From positions 496,001 through 560,000 of the forward strand of contig NZ_MSCT01000020.1 in the NCBI RefSeq assembly GCF_001921865.1: a DNA stretch of 64,000 bases. The letters run 5' to 3'. The stretch is from Pseudomonas chlororaphis. Lineage in GTDB: Bacteria; Pseudomonadota; Gammaproteobacteria; Pseudomonadales; Pseudomonadaceae. The position numbers and the translations under genes were made by a program. Below the pieces are notes generated by a model. It did no database searches. It saw only the letters and a list, made by a program, of their open reading frames with translations, and was not told the DNA's origin. Below are positions 8,269 to 16,901 of the stretch, piece by piece; the stretch's first letter is position 1, and each line of letters opens with the position of its first letter.

Positions 8269-9216
8269 TCAGAGCAGCGAACGAACGCGCAGCTCTTTGG
8301 GCATGGAGAAGGTGATGTTTTCTTCGCGGCCGGCCAGTTCGTCCGCGCCAGTGGCGCCCCAGGCATGCAACTGCTCGATCACGCCCCGCACCAGCACCTC
8401 GGGCGCCGAGGCCCCGGCGGTAATGCCGATCCGCTCGACACCGTCGAACCAGCTGCGCTGCATATCCTCGGCGCCGTCGATCAGGTACGCCGGGGTAGCC
8501 ATGCGCTCGGCCAGCTCGCGCAGGCGGTTGGAGTTGGAGCTGTTCGGGCTGCCCACCACCAACACCACATCGCACTCGTCGGCCAGTTGCTTGACCGCGT
8601 CCTGACGGTTTTGCGTGGCGTAGCAGATATCGTCCTTGCGCGGTCCGCCAATGGCCGGAAAACGCTGGCGCAAGGCATCGATGACCCGGCTGGTGTCGTC
8701 CATCGACAGGGTGGTCTGGGTCACGAAGGCGAGTTTTTCAGGGTTGCGCACCTGCAGGGCCGCGACGTCTTTCTCGTCTTCCACCAGGTAGATCGAGCCG
8801 CCGTTGCTGGCGTCGTACTGGCCCATGGTGCCTTCGACTTCGGGGTGTCCGGCATGGCCGATCAGGATGCATTCGCGACCGTCGCGGCTGTAGCGCGCCA
8901 CCTCGATGTGCACCTTGGTCACCAGCGGGCAGGTCGCATCGAAGACTTTCAGGCCGCGACCGGCCGCTTCGCTGCGTACCGCCTGGGACACGCCGTGGGC
9001 GCTGAAGATGACGATGACGTCGTCCGGCACCTGGTCCAGCTCCTCAACGAAGATCGCGCCACGGGCGCGCAGGTCTTCGACGACGAATTTGTTGTGCACC
9101 ACTTCATGACGCACATAGATCGGCGGCCCGAAGACCTCCAGGGCGCGATTGACGATTTCGATCGCGCGATCCACGCCAGCGCAGAAGCCACGGGGATTGG
9201 CGAGTTTGATTTGCAT
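8269..9216 (-). CDS. ispH: IspH, 4-hydroxy-3-methylbut-2-enyl diphosphate reductase
   Basis: A 315-residue [4Fe-4S] enzyme making IPP and DMAPP in the last step of the MEP isoprenoid pathway. The three cluster cysteines are visible in NPRGFCAGVDRA (residue 12), DATCPLVTKVH and DDICYATQNRQDAV. Conserved GHAGHPEVEGTMGQ and VVGSPNSSNSNRL are also present. I start at 9216 (MQIKLANPRGF), with the upstream in-frame extension rejected. It ends the ribF-ileS-lspA-fkpB-ispH series, an order also found in E. coli, but a REPIN separates it from fkpB. Confidence 0.96.
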   Translation of the reverse strand: MQIKLANPRGFCAGVDRAIEIVNRALEVFGPPIYVRHEVVHNKFVVEDLRARGAIFVEELDQVPDDVIVIFSAHGVSQAVRSEAAGRGLKVFDATCPLVTKVHIEVARYSRDGRECILIGHAGHPEVEGTMGQYDASNGGSIYLVEDEKDVAALQVRNPEKLAFVTQTTLSMDDTSRVIDALRQRFPAIGGPRKDDICYATQNRQDAVKQLADECDVVLVVGSPNSSNSNRLRELAERMATPAYLIDGAEDMQRSWFDGVERIGITAGASAPEVLVRGVIEQLHAWGATGADELAGREENITFSMPKELRVRSLL

Positions 9217-9271
9217 GCTGTGCCTCGTGTCTTGCGGGCAAGGAATAATCATGGCAACCGCTTCGCGGTTG

Positions 9272-9335
9272 ATCGCGAGCAAGCTCGCTCCTACACAAAC
9301 ACCGCGGTCCCTGTAGGAGCGAGCTTGCTCGCGAT
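9272..9335. repeat. REPIN (paired REP palindromes)
   Basis: Two inverted copies of the Pseudomonas REP core face each other: ATCGCGAGCAAGCTCGCTCC at the left and GTAGGAGCGAGCTTGCTCGC at the right, with a short spacer. It lies between fkpB and ispH, inside an otherwise tight operon, and can form a long hairpin that may affect mRNA stability or termination. Confidence 0.9.
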
Positions 9336-9339
9336 GCCT

Positions 9340-9792
9340 TTAAAGCGCTTTGACGTCGATGATCTCGACATCGAAGGTCAACGTCTTGCCGGCCAACGGA
9401 TGGTTGAAATCAACGGTCACCTGAGCGTCGTCAAACGCTTTGACCACGCCCGGCAGCTCGGTATTCGCCGCATCGTTGAAGATCACCAGCAAGCCTTCCG
9501 ATAGCTCCATGTCCTGGAACTGCGAACGCGGAATGACCTGCACATTCTGCGGGTTCGGCTGGCCAAAGGCGTTTTCCGGCTCGACGGTCAGATTACGCTT
9601 GTCGCCGGCCTTGAAACCGAACAGCGCCGCTTCGAAACCTGGCAACAGGTTGCCATCGCCGACCTTGAAGGTCGCCGGGGCCTTGTCGAAGGTGCTGTCC
9701 ACCGTGTCGCCGTTCTCCAGGCGCAATGCGAAATGCAAAGTGACTTCCGTGTTCTGGCCGATGCGTTGCCCAGCCAATACCTGTTCAGTCAT
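9340..9792 (-). CDS. fkpB: FKBP-type peptidyl-prolyl isomerase FkpB (SlpA family)
   Basis: A 150-residue cytoplasmic FKBP of the SlyD/SlpA group: TLHFALRLENGDTVDSTFD, GDGNLLPGFEAALFGFKAGD and the inserted chaperone flap AFGQPNPQNVQVIPRSQF are visible. It lacks the metal-binding His-rich tail of SlyD. It catalyses prolyl cis-trans isomerisation and probably assists folding. I start at 9792 (MTEQVLAGQRIGQ), overlapping the end of lspA by 8 bp. The position between lspA and ispH matches fkpB in E. coli. Confidence 0.9.
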   Translation of the reverse strand: MTEQVLAGQRIGQNTEVTLHFALRLENGDTVDSTFDKAPATFKVGDGNLLPGFEAALFGFKAGDKRNLTVEPENAFGQPNPQNVQVIPRSQFQDMELSEGLLVIFNDAANTELPGVVKAFDDAQVTVDFNHPLAGKTLTFDVEIIDVKAL

Positions 9793-10297
9793 GAACGGCT
9801 TCTCCGGTTTTCTTGCTTTTGAACATATCCAGCGCAAGCATCACCGCGCCTACGCTGATGGCGCTGTCAGCGAAGTTGAACGCCGGGAAATACCAGCGGT
9901 TCTGCCAATGCACCAGGATGAAGTCGATCACATGGCCCAGGGCGATGCGGTCGTACAGGTTGCCCAGCGCGCCGCCCAGCACCAGTGCCAGGGCCACCGC
10001 CAGCCAGGTTTCGTTGCGCCCCAGGCGCTTGAGCCAGACCACCAGCACCGCGCTGACCACTATCGCGATCAGAGCGAACAGCCAGCGCTGCCAGCCCGAA
10101 CTGTCCGCCAGGAAGCTGAACGCCGCGCCAGTGTTGTAGGCCAGGGTCCAGCTGAAGTAATCCGGGATCACCACGATCTGCTGGTACATCGACAACGAGC
10201 TTTCGAAGTGCAGCTTGCTGGCCTGGTCGATGACCAGGACCAGCACGCTCAGCCACAACCAGCCCAGACGGCCGAAACGGCCCGCGGCATTAGGCAT
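9785..10297 (-). CDS. lspA: LspA, lipoprotein signal peptidase II
   Basis: A 170-residue inner-membrane aspartyl protease that removes signal peptides from prolipoproteins. Four membrane segments are evident. The catalytic aspartates sit in GHVIDF (residue 125) and FNFADS (residue 144), and the family motifs VIDQASKL, NTGAAFSFL and GGALGNLYDR are present. The start at 10297 (MPNAAGRFGRLGW) overlaps the ileS stop by 8 bp; the longer upstream reading lies inside ileS. It provides the processing step needed by the lipoproteins encoded elsewhere in this window. Confidence 0.96.
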   Translation of the reverse strand: MPNAAGRFGRLGWLWLSVLVLVIDQASKLHFESSLSMYQQIVVIPDYFSWTLAYNTGAAFSFLADSSGWQRWLFALIAIVVSAVLVVWLKRLGRNETWLAVALALVLGGALGNLYDRIALGHVIDFILVHWQNRWYFPAFNFADSAISVGAVMLALDMFKSKKTGEAVHD

Positions 10298-13121
10298 AGT
10301 GACGAACCTCGCCTGCGCCGCTGATGTTGTCGACGCAACGACCGCAGATTTCCGGATGCTCCGGGTGCACACCAACGTCTTCACGGCAGTGCCAGCAGCG
10401 GGCGCACTTGGCGAAGCCAGACTTGACCACTTTCAGCTTGAGGCCGGCGACTTCGGTTTCCACCGCATCCGCCGGAGCCTGCACGAACGGCGCAACGCTG
10501 GCGGTGGAGGTGATCAGCACAAAACGCAGCTCGTTGCTCAGCTTGGCCAAGTCGGCGCTCAGCGCGTCTTCGGCATACAGGGTCACTTCGGCTTGCAGGT
10601 TGCCACCGACGGCCTTGGCCGCGCGCTGGATTTCCATTTCCTTGTTGACCGCAACCTTGACCGCCATGATCCGGTCCCAATAGGCGCGATCGAGCTCGAA
10701 GCCTTCCGGCAATTCGCTCAAGCCTTCATACCAGGTGTTGAGCATCACCGACTCGTTGCGCTCGCCCGGCAGGTATTGCCACAGCTCGTCGGCGGTGAAG
10801 GCGAGGATCGGCGCGATCCAGCGCACCAGCGCTTCGGAGATGTGGAACAGCGCGGTCTGGCACGAACGGCGGGCCTTGCTGTCGGCGCCGGTGGTGTACT
10901 GGCGGTCCTTGATGATGTCCAGGTAGAAGCCGCCCAGCTCCTGCACGCAGAAGTTGTGCACCTTGGAGTAGACGTTCCAGAAACGATATTCGCCGTAATG
11001 CAGCTCCAGCTCGCGCTGCAGCAGCAGGGTACGGTCCACGGCCCAACGGTCCAGGGCGAGCATCTCCTCGGCCGGCAGGATATCGGTGGCCGGGTTGAAG
11101 CCGCTCAGGTTGGAAAGCAGGAAGCGCGCGGTGTTGCGAATACGCCGGTAGGCGTCAGCGCTGCGCTGCAGGATCTGGTCGGAAACCGCCATTTCGCCCG
11201 AGTAGTCGGTGGCCGAAACCCACAGACGCATGATGTCGGCGCCCAGGGTGTCGTTGACCTTCTGCGGTGCGATCACGTTGCCCAGGGACTTGGACATCTT
11301 GCGGCCGTTCTCGTCGACGGTGAAACCGTGGGTCAGCAGCTCGCGATACGGCGCGTGGTTATCGATGGCGCAACCGGTCAGCAGCGACGAGTGGAACCAG
11401 CCGCGGTGCTGGTCGGAACCTTCCAGGTACAGGTCGGCGCGCGGGCCGCTTTCATGGCCCATCGAGTGCGAACCGCGCAGCACGTGCCAGTGCGTGGTAC
11501 CGGAGTCGAACCAGACGTCCAGGGTGTCGCTGATCTTGTCGTAGTGCGGCGCTTCATCGCCGAGCAGCTCGGCGGCGTCCATCTTGAACCAGGCTTCGAT
11601 GCCTTCCAGTTCGACGCGCTTGGCCACCTCTTCCATCAACTCGACGGTGCGCGGGTGCAGTTCGCCGCTTTCCTTGTTCAGGAAGAACGGGATCGGCACG
11701 CCCCAGTTGCGCTGGCGGGAGATGCACCAGTCCGGGCGATTGGCGATCATCGAGTGCAGGCGCGCCTGGCCCCAGGCCGGTACGAACTGGGTGTCCTCGA
11801 TGGCTTGCAGGGCACGCTGGCGCAGGGTGTCGCCGACTTCCGGCTGCTTGTCCATACCGACGAACCATTGCGCGGTGGCGCGATAGATCAACGGCGTCTT
11901 GTGGCGCCAGCAGTGCATGTAGCTGTGGCTGATGGTTTCGGTGTGCAGCAGCGCACCGACTTCGGTCAGCTTGTCGACGATCGCCGGGTTGGCCTTCCAG
12001 ATGAACTGGCCGCCAAAAAACTCCAGCGAGGTGGCGTACACGCCGTTGCTCTGCACCGGATTGAGGATGTCGTCGTTGACCATGCCGTAACGCTTGCAGG
12101 TCACGAAGTCGTCTTCGCCGTAGGCCGGAGCCGAGTGAACCACGCCGGTACCCGCGCCCAGCTCGACGTATTCGGCCAGGTACACCGGCGACAAACGATC
12201 GTAGAACGGGTGACGGAAATTGATCAGTTCCAGGGCCGAGCCCGGAGCGGTGGCGATCACCGAGCCTTCCAGGTTGTAGCGGGCCAGGCAGGACTCCACC
12301 AGCTCTTCGGCCAGGACCAGCAGCTTGTCGCCAGCGTCGACCAGGGCGTAGTTGAACTCAGGGTGCACGTTCAACGCCTGGTTGGCCGGGATGGTCCAGG
12401 GGGTGGTGGTCCAGATCACGATCGACGCCGGCTTGTTCAGCGTGGCCAGGCCGAAAGCGGCGGCCAGCTTGTCTTCGTCGGCGATCGGGAACGCCACGTC
12501 GATGGTCGAGGATTTCTTGTCCTGGTACTCGACTTCCGCCTCGGCCAGGGCCGAGCCGCAGTCGAAGCACCAGTTCACCGGCTTGAGGCCCTTGAACACG
12601 AAACCGCCCTTGACCATCTCAGCCAGTGCGCGGATTTCCCCGGCTTCGTTGGCGAAATCCATGGTCTTGTACGGGTTGGCCCAGTCGCCCAGCACGCCCA
12701 GGCGGATGAACTCGGCCTTCTGGCCTTCGATCTGCTCGGTGGCGTAGGCGCGGCACAGTTCGCGGGTCTTGTCCGACGTCAGGTTCTTGCCGTGGGTGAC
12801 TTCGACCTTGTGCTCGATCGGCAGGCCATGGCAGTCCCAGCCCGGAACGTAAGGCGCGTCGAAGCCCGCCAGGGTCTTCGAGCGGATGATCATGTCCTTG
12901 AGAATCTTGTTGACCGCATGACCGATGTGAATCGAGCCGTTGGCGTAGGGCGGACCGTCGTGAAGCACGAACTTCGGACGATCCTTGCCAATTTCGCGCA
13001 ACTTACCGTACAGGCCAATGCTGTCCCAGCGCTGCAGAATCTGCGGTTCGCGCTGAGGCAGGCCGGCCTTCATTGGGAAGGCGGTGTCCGGAAGGTTTAG
13101 CGTGGCTTTATAGTCGGTCAT
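10290..13121 (-). CDS. ileS: Isoleucyl-tRNA synthetase
   Basis: A full-length 943-residue class I tRNA synthetase. The HIGH motif is at residues 65-68 (GSIHIGH) and KMSKS at 608-612 (GRKMSKSLGN). The C-terminal zinc finger CARCWHC and EICGRC closes the protein. The tryptophan-rich editing/CP1 region (VIWTTTPWTIPANQALN) is intact. It charges tRNA-Ile. It lies between ribF (13-bp gap) and lspA (8-bp overlap). Long open frames on the opposite strand here are GC-bias shadows. Confidence 0.98.
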   Translation of the reverse strand: MTDYKATLNLPDTAFPMKAGLPQREPQILQRWDSIGLYGKLREIGKDRPKFVLHDGPPYANGSIHIGHAVNKILKDMIIRSKTLAGFDAPYVPGWDCHGLPIEHKVEVTHGKNLTSDKTRELCRAYATEQIEGQKAEFIRLGVLGDWANPYKTMDFANEAGEIRALAEMVKGGFVFKGLKPVNWCFDCGSALAEAEVEYQDKKSSTIDVAFPIADEDKLAAAFGLATLNKPASIVIWTTTPWTIPANQALNVHPEFNYALVDAGDKLLVLAEELVESCLARYNLEGSVIATAPGSALELINFRHPFYDRLSPVYLAEYVELGAGTGVVHSAPAYGEDDFVTCKRYGMVNDDILNPVQSNGVYATSLEFFGGQFIWKANPAIVDKLTEVGALLHTETISHSYMHCWRHKTPLIYRATAQWFVGMDKQPEVGDTLRQRALQAIEDTQFVPAWGQARLHSMIANRPDWCISRQRNWGVPIPFFLNKESGELHPRTVELMEEVAKRVELEGIEAWFKMDAAELLGDEAPHYDKISDTLDVWFDSGTTHWHVLRGSHSMGHESGPRADLYLEGSDQHRGWFHSSLLTGCAIDNHAPYRELLTHGFTVDENGRKMSKSLGNVIAPQKVNDTLGADIMRLWVSATDYSGEMAVSDQILQRSADAYRRIRNTARFLLSNLSGFNPATDILPAEEMLALDRWAVDRTLLLQRELELHYGEYRFWNVYSKVHNFCVQELGGFYLDIIKDRQYTTGADSKARRSCQTALFHISEALVRWIAPILAFTADELWQYLPGERNESVMLNTWYEGLSELPEGFELDRAYWDRIMAVKVAVNKEMEIQRAAKAVGGNLQAEVTLYAEDALSADLAKLSNELRFVLITSTASVAPFVQAPADAVETEVAGLKLKVVKSGFAKCARCWHCREDVGVHPEHPEICGRCVDNISGAGEVRHYA

Positions 13122-13134
13122 TTAAGGCTCTTCA

Positions 13135-14079
13135 TTAGCGATTGGCGCTATGGATACGTGCCACTTCGGCACGGGCGGCGGCGACATCCGCATTGATCGC
13201 CGTCTTCAGGGCCTCCAGAGAGGCGAAACGCTGCTCTTCACGCAGCTTGTGGTGGAAAACCACCGTCAAACGCCGGTCGTACAGGTCGCCGGCAAAATCT
13301 AAAAGATGGACTTCCAGGTGGGCCTTGCCATCCCCTGCCACCGTCGGCCGCACACCGATATTGGCGACGCCCGGCCAGGTCTTGCCGTCGATGTCGACAT
13401 TCACCAGGTAGACCCCGGACAGCGGCACGCGACGGCGCTTGAGCTGCACGTTGGCGGTTGGCGTGCCCAACTGGCGCGCCAGCTTCTGCCCGTGCAGGAC
13501 ACGTCCGGCAATGCGGAACGGGCGACCGAGCAGACGCTCGGCCAACACGAAATCGGCGGCGGCCAGCGCATTGCGGACCTGGGTACTGCTGACGCGCAGA
13601 CCGTCCAGCTCGACGGTTTGCGCCGCCTCGACGGTAAAACCGTGGGTGAGGCCGGCCTTTTGCAGGAAATCGAAGTCGCCGACCCGGTCGCAACCAAAAC
13701 GAAAGTCGTCGCCGACTTCCAGATGCTGCACGCCAAGGCCGTCGACCAGGATCGTCTCGACGAATTCGCTGGCGCTGAGCTTGCTCAAGCGCTGGTTGAA
13801 AGCCAGGCACAGGACCCGGTCGACGCCTTCCTCGGCCAGCAGTTGCAGCTTGTCGCGCAAGCGCGCCAGGCGGGCCGGGGCGGTCTCGGGAGCAAAAAAC
13901 TCGCGCGGCTGCGGCTCGAAAATCACCACGCAGCTGGGCACGCCCAGCTCGAGCGCACGCTCACGCAGCCGGCCCAGGATAGCCTGGTGACCACGGTGAA
14001 CACCGTCGAAGTTGCCAATAGTGGCGACACAGCCCCGATGCTGGGGGCGCAGGTTGTGGAGGCCTCGGACCAGCTGCAT
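13135..14079 (-). CDS. ribF: RibF, bifunctional riboflavin kinase / FAD synthetase
   Basis: A 314-residue enzyme converting riboflavin to FMN and FAD. The N-terminal nucleotidyltransferase domain has TIGNFDGVHRGHQAIL. The C-terminal kinase domain begins near FRIAGRVLHGQKLARQLGTP and contains PTANVQLKRR. The start at 14079 (MQLVRGLHNLRPQ) is the family start; a longer frame is not supported. Its neighbours murJ and ileS are the conserved proteobacterial order. Confidence 0.96.
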   Translation of the reverse strand: MQLVRGLHNLRPQHRGCVATIGNFDGVHRGHQAILGRLRERALELGVPSCVVIFEPQPREFFAPETAPARLARLRDKLQLLAEEGVDRVLCLAFNQRLSKLSASEFVETILVDGLGVQHLEVGDDFRFGCDRVGDFDFLQKAGLTHGFTVEAAQTVELDGLRVSSTQVRNALAAADFVLAERLLGRPFRIAGRVLHGQKLARQLGTPTANVQLKRRRVPLSGVYLVNVDIDGKTWPGVANIGVRPTVAGDGKAHLEVHLLDFAGDLYDRRLTVVFHHKLREEQRFASLEALKTAINADVAAARAEVARIHSANR

Positions 14080-14208
14080 AACGCGCTTCTTGCTCGTAAA
14101 GTGGCCGATTATAACCACACCCGACGGCCGGCGACAGGCAACAGCACGCGCCAAAGTGATCGAACCGACAAAACCACCGCCCGACTGACGTTCAAGGCCC
14201 CCGAAACC

Positions 14209-15747
14209 TCAGCTCAACGCCTTGCGATTGAAGTCGCGCAGGCGGAAACCGAGCAAGACCAGCATGCCGAAATAGGCCACGACACCCGCGCCCACCAACG
14301 CCCCCAGGCGCAGGAAACGTTCGAGCATATGGCCCTGGTCCCAGGCCGGCATGAACTGCAGCAAGCCCACCAGCACCGCCGACATCACGCTCACCGCAAT
14401 AATCAGCTTGAAGGCGAATTTGCCCCATCCCGGCTGCGGCAGGAACATCTGCTTTTTCCGCAACTGATAGAACAGCAGGCCAGCGTTGATACAGGCCCCG
14501 ACACTGATCGCCAGCGCCAGGCCCGCATGCTTGAGCGAGCCAACGAACGCCAGGTTCAGCAACTGCGTGACGACCAGGGTGAAAATCGCGATTTTCACGG
14601 GCGTACGGATGTTCTGCTGGGCATAGAAGCCCGGCGCCAGGACCTTGATCACGATGATCGCGAGCAACCCGACCGAATAGGCGACCAGCGCCCGCTGGGT
14701 CATCGCGGCATCGAAGGCACTGAACTGGCCGTACTGGAACAGCGATACCGTCAGCGGCTCGGCCAGGATCCCCAGCGCCAGCGCGCAAGGCAGCACCAGC
14801 ATGAAGCACAGGCGCAGGCCCCAATCGAGAATCCGCGAATATTCGTGCCGGTCCTTGTTGGCGTAGGTCTTGGCCAGCGTCGGCAACAGGATCGTCCCCA
14901 GCGCCACCCCCAGCACCCCGGAAGGCAGCTCCATCAGCCGGTCGGCGTAGTACATCCAGGACACCGAACCGGCCACCAGGAAGGAAGCGAAAATGGTGTT
15001 GATGATCAGCGAGATCTGGCTCACCGAAACCCCGAGAATGGCCGGCAGCATCTGTTTCAGCACTCGCCAGACCCCGGTGTCGCGCAGGTTCAGGCGCGGC
15101 AGCACAAGCATGCCGATCTTCTTCAGGTGCGGCAGCTGGTACAGCAGCTGCGCCAGGCCGCCTGCCAGCACCGCCCAACCCAGGGCCATGACCGGCGGAT
15201 CGAAATACGGCGTCAGGAATACCGAAAACACGATCATGGCGACGTTCAACAGCGTCGGCACGAACGCCGGGACCGAGAAACGGTTCCAGGTATTGAGAAT
15301 CGCCCCTGCCAGCGAGGACAGCGAAATCAGCAATATATAAGGAAAGGTCACGCGCAACAGATCAGTGGTCAGCGCGAATTTTTCCGGCGTATCGACAAAA
15401 CCCGGGGCCGTCGCCCAGATCACCCAGGGCGCGGCAATGATCCCAAGCGCGGTCACCAGCGCCAGTACCAGCGTCAGCAAACCGGAGACATAAGCAATAA
15501 AGGTGCGGGTCGCCTCTTCGCCCTGCTGGCTTTTGTATTCCGCCAGGATCGGCACAAAAGCTTGGGAAAAGGCGCCTTCGGCAAAGATCCGGCGCAACAG
15601 ATTGGGCAGTTTGAAAGCGATGAAAAAGGCGTCCGTCGCCATGCCGGCGCCGAACGTTCGCGCAATGATGGTATCGCGAACGAACCCCAGAACCCGGGAG
15701 AGCATGGTGATAGAGCTGACAGCGGCCAACGACTTGAGCAGGTTCAT
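14209..15747 (-). CDS. murJ: MurJ, lipid II flippase (MviN)
   Basis: A 512-residue integral membrane protein of the MOP superfamily with about 14 hydrophobic segments, starting MNLLKSLAAVSSITMLSRVL, followed by FVRDTIIARTFGAG and FKLPNLLRRIFAEGAFSQAF, the MurJ signature. It flips the lipid-linked peptidoglycan precursor across the inner membrane. The start at 15747 excludes a 62-codon upstream extension without family resemblance. It is divergent from rpsT. Confidence 0.96.
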   Translation of the reverse strand: MNLLKSLAAVSSITMLSRVLGFVRDTIIARTFGAGMATDAFFIAFKLPNLLRRIFAEGAFSQAFVPILAEYKSQQGEEATRTFIAYVSGLLTLVLALVTALGIIAAPWVIWATAPGFVDTPEKFALTTDLLRVTFPYILLISLSSLAGAILNTWNRFSVPAFVPTLLNVAMIVFSVFLTPYFDPPVMALGWAVLAGGLAQLLYQLPHLKKIGMLVLPRLNLRDTGVWRVLKQMLPAILGVSVSQISLIINTIFASFLVAGSVSWMYYADRLMELPSGVLGVALGTILLPTLAKTYANKDRHEYSRILDWGLRLCFMLVLPCALALGILAEPLTVSLFQYGQFSAFDAAMTQRALVAYSVGLLAIIVIKVLAPGFYAQQNIRTPVKIAIFTLVVTQLLNLAFVGSLKHAGLALAISVGACINAGLLFYQLRKKQMFLPQPGWGKFAFKLIIAVSVMSAVLVGLLQFMPAWDQGHMLERFLRLGALVGAGVVAYFGMLVLLGFRLRDFNRKALS

Positions 15748-15918
15748 GAAAAGGTTTTTTGCCTGTAGATAAACAGCAGGCGAACAATGCGCCCACTTGT
15801 GCGATACTCCGCGCCGCAACAGCACAGAGCCAAAGCTCGCGAGTTTACAGGTCAAGCGCCGGAAATAAATATCCCGCCTCTTCAGATCCAACCACTCAGC
15901 GGAACGTCTCACACGCCC

Positions 15919-15947
15919 TTGACAACACATCAACTCATCGGCATGAT
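15919..15947 (+). promoter_or_regulatory. Sigma-70 promoter for rpsT
   Basis: A perfect TTGACA lies at 15919-15924, then 17 bases, then CATGAT at 15942-15947 (four of six matches to TATAAT). It is about 53 bases upstream of the rpsT start, on the correct strand. Confidence 0.65.
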
Positions 15948-16000
15948 TCGCGGCCTATTTTGTTTGCTATTTCCCAAAAAGTCTTTCGAGGAGCTCGACG

Positions 16001-16279
16001 GTGGCCAACACACCTTCCGCCAAAAAACGTGCAAAACAGGCTGAGAAGCGTCGCAGCCACAACGCCAGCCTGCGTTCCATGGTTCGTACCTACATCAAGA
16101 ACGTAGTGAAAGCCATCGACGCAAAAGACGCCGCTAAAGCGCAAGCTGCTTATGTTCTGGCCGTGCCAGTTATCGACCGTATGGCCGATAAAGGCATCAT
16201 CCACAAGAACAAAGCTGCTCGCCATAAAGGCCGCCTGAATGGCCACATCAAGGCTCTGAACCTTGCTGCTGCAGCCTAA
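16001..16279 (+). CDS. rpsT: 30S ribosomal protein S20
   Basis: A 92-residue lysine/alanine-rich protein, starting (M)ANTPSAKKRAKQAEKRR and containing VRTYIKNVVKAIDAKD and GIIHKNKAARHKGRLN. It binds 16S rRNA in the small subunit. Translation begins at GTG, behind the ribosome site GAGGAGC. E. coli rpsT also uses a non-ATG start as part of its autoregulation, so the GTG may matter here too (inference). A terminator follows. Confidence 0.97.
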   Translation: MANTPSAKKRAKQAEKRRSHNASLRSMVRTYIKNVVKAIDAKDAAKAQAAYVLAVPVIDRMADKGIIHKNKAARHKGRLNGHIKALNLAAAA

Positions 16280-16293
16280 GCGACACGCTTGTT

Positions 16294-16321
16294 AAAAAAC
16301 CGACCCCAGGGTCGGTTTTTT
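16294..16321 (+). terminator. Rho-independent terminator of rpsT
   Basis: The hairpin ACCGACCC / GGGTCGGT is followed by six T and preceded by a run of A, so it could work in both directions. It lies 15 bp after the rpsT stop. Confidence 0.9.
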
Positions 16322-16358
16322 ATTGCCTGCGATTTATTGATTCGCCAGGTAAAACGCT

Positions 16359-16421
16359 ATCGCGAGCAAGCTCGCCCCTACAAGGGGGCGCCAAGCCTGT
16401 AGGAGCGAGCCTGCTCGCGAT
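16359..16421. repeat. REPIN
   Basis: Paired inverted REP copies (ATCGCGAGCAAGCTCGCCCC and TGTAGGAGCGAGCCTGCTCG) lie between the rpsT terminator and creA, ending six bases from the creA stop. Each arm carries one substitution relative to the copy at 34523. Confidence 0.9.
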
Positions 16422-16426
16422 GGGGT

Positions 16427-16891
16427 TTACGGGTTCTGCGCCCACGGCAAAATCGGAATCGCCGTCACCGCATTCTGCGGGCTACCCTCGATCAGACGAT
16501 CGCTGTAGACCAGATACACCAGGGTGTTGCGCTTCTTGTCGAGAAAACGCACCACCTGCATGGTCTTGAACACCAGCGAAGTACGCTCCTTGAACACCTC
16601 ATCACCATCCTTGAGCTCGCCCTTGAAGCTGATCGGCCCAACCTGGCGACAGGCGATGGAAGCCTCGGCACGATCCTCCGCCAACCCCAAGCCACCCTTT
16701 ACACCGCCGGTCTTGGCGCGCGACAGGTAGCAGGTCACCCCGTCCACCTTCGGATCATCGAAGGCCTCGACCACAATGCGATCATTGGGCCCGACAAACT
16801 TGAACACCGTGGAAACCTGGCCGATTTCCTCGGCAGATGCCATCAGCGGCATCGCCAACAACAACCCCAACCATCCTTTTGCTATGCGCAT
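16427..16891 (-). CDS. creA: CreA family periplasmic protein
   Basis: A 154-residue protein with a signal peptide (MRIAKGWLGLLLAMPLMASA, cut before EEIG). The CreA core is visible: VFKFVGPNDRIVVEAFDDPK, GVTCYLSRAKTGGVKGGLG and DPKVDGV. Its biochemical role is unknown. It follows proB by 10 bp and is probably co-transcribed with it. Confidence 0.85.
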   Translation of the reverse strand: MRIAKGWLGLLLAMPLMASAEEIGQVSTVFKFVGPNDRIVVEAFDDPKVDGVTCYLSRAKTGGVKGGLGLAEDRAEASIACRQVGPISFKGELKDGDEVFKERTSLVFKTMQVVRFLDKKRNTLVYLVYSDRLIEGSPQNAVTAIPILPWAQNP

Positions 16892-16901
16892 TGGTTTTTC
16901 C

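Noticed and set aside
10215..13100. A 961-codon open frame on the plus strand opposite ileS
   Set aside because: It lies entirely antisense to a perfect isoleucyl-tRNA synthetase, and its low-complexity, Arg/Gln/Val/Ala-rich protein is a GC-bias shadow.
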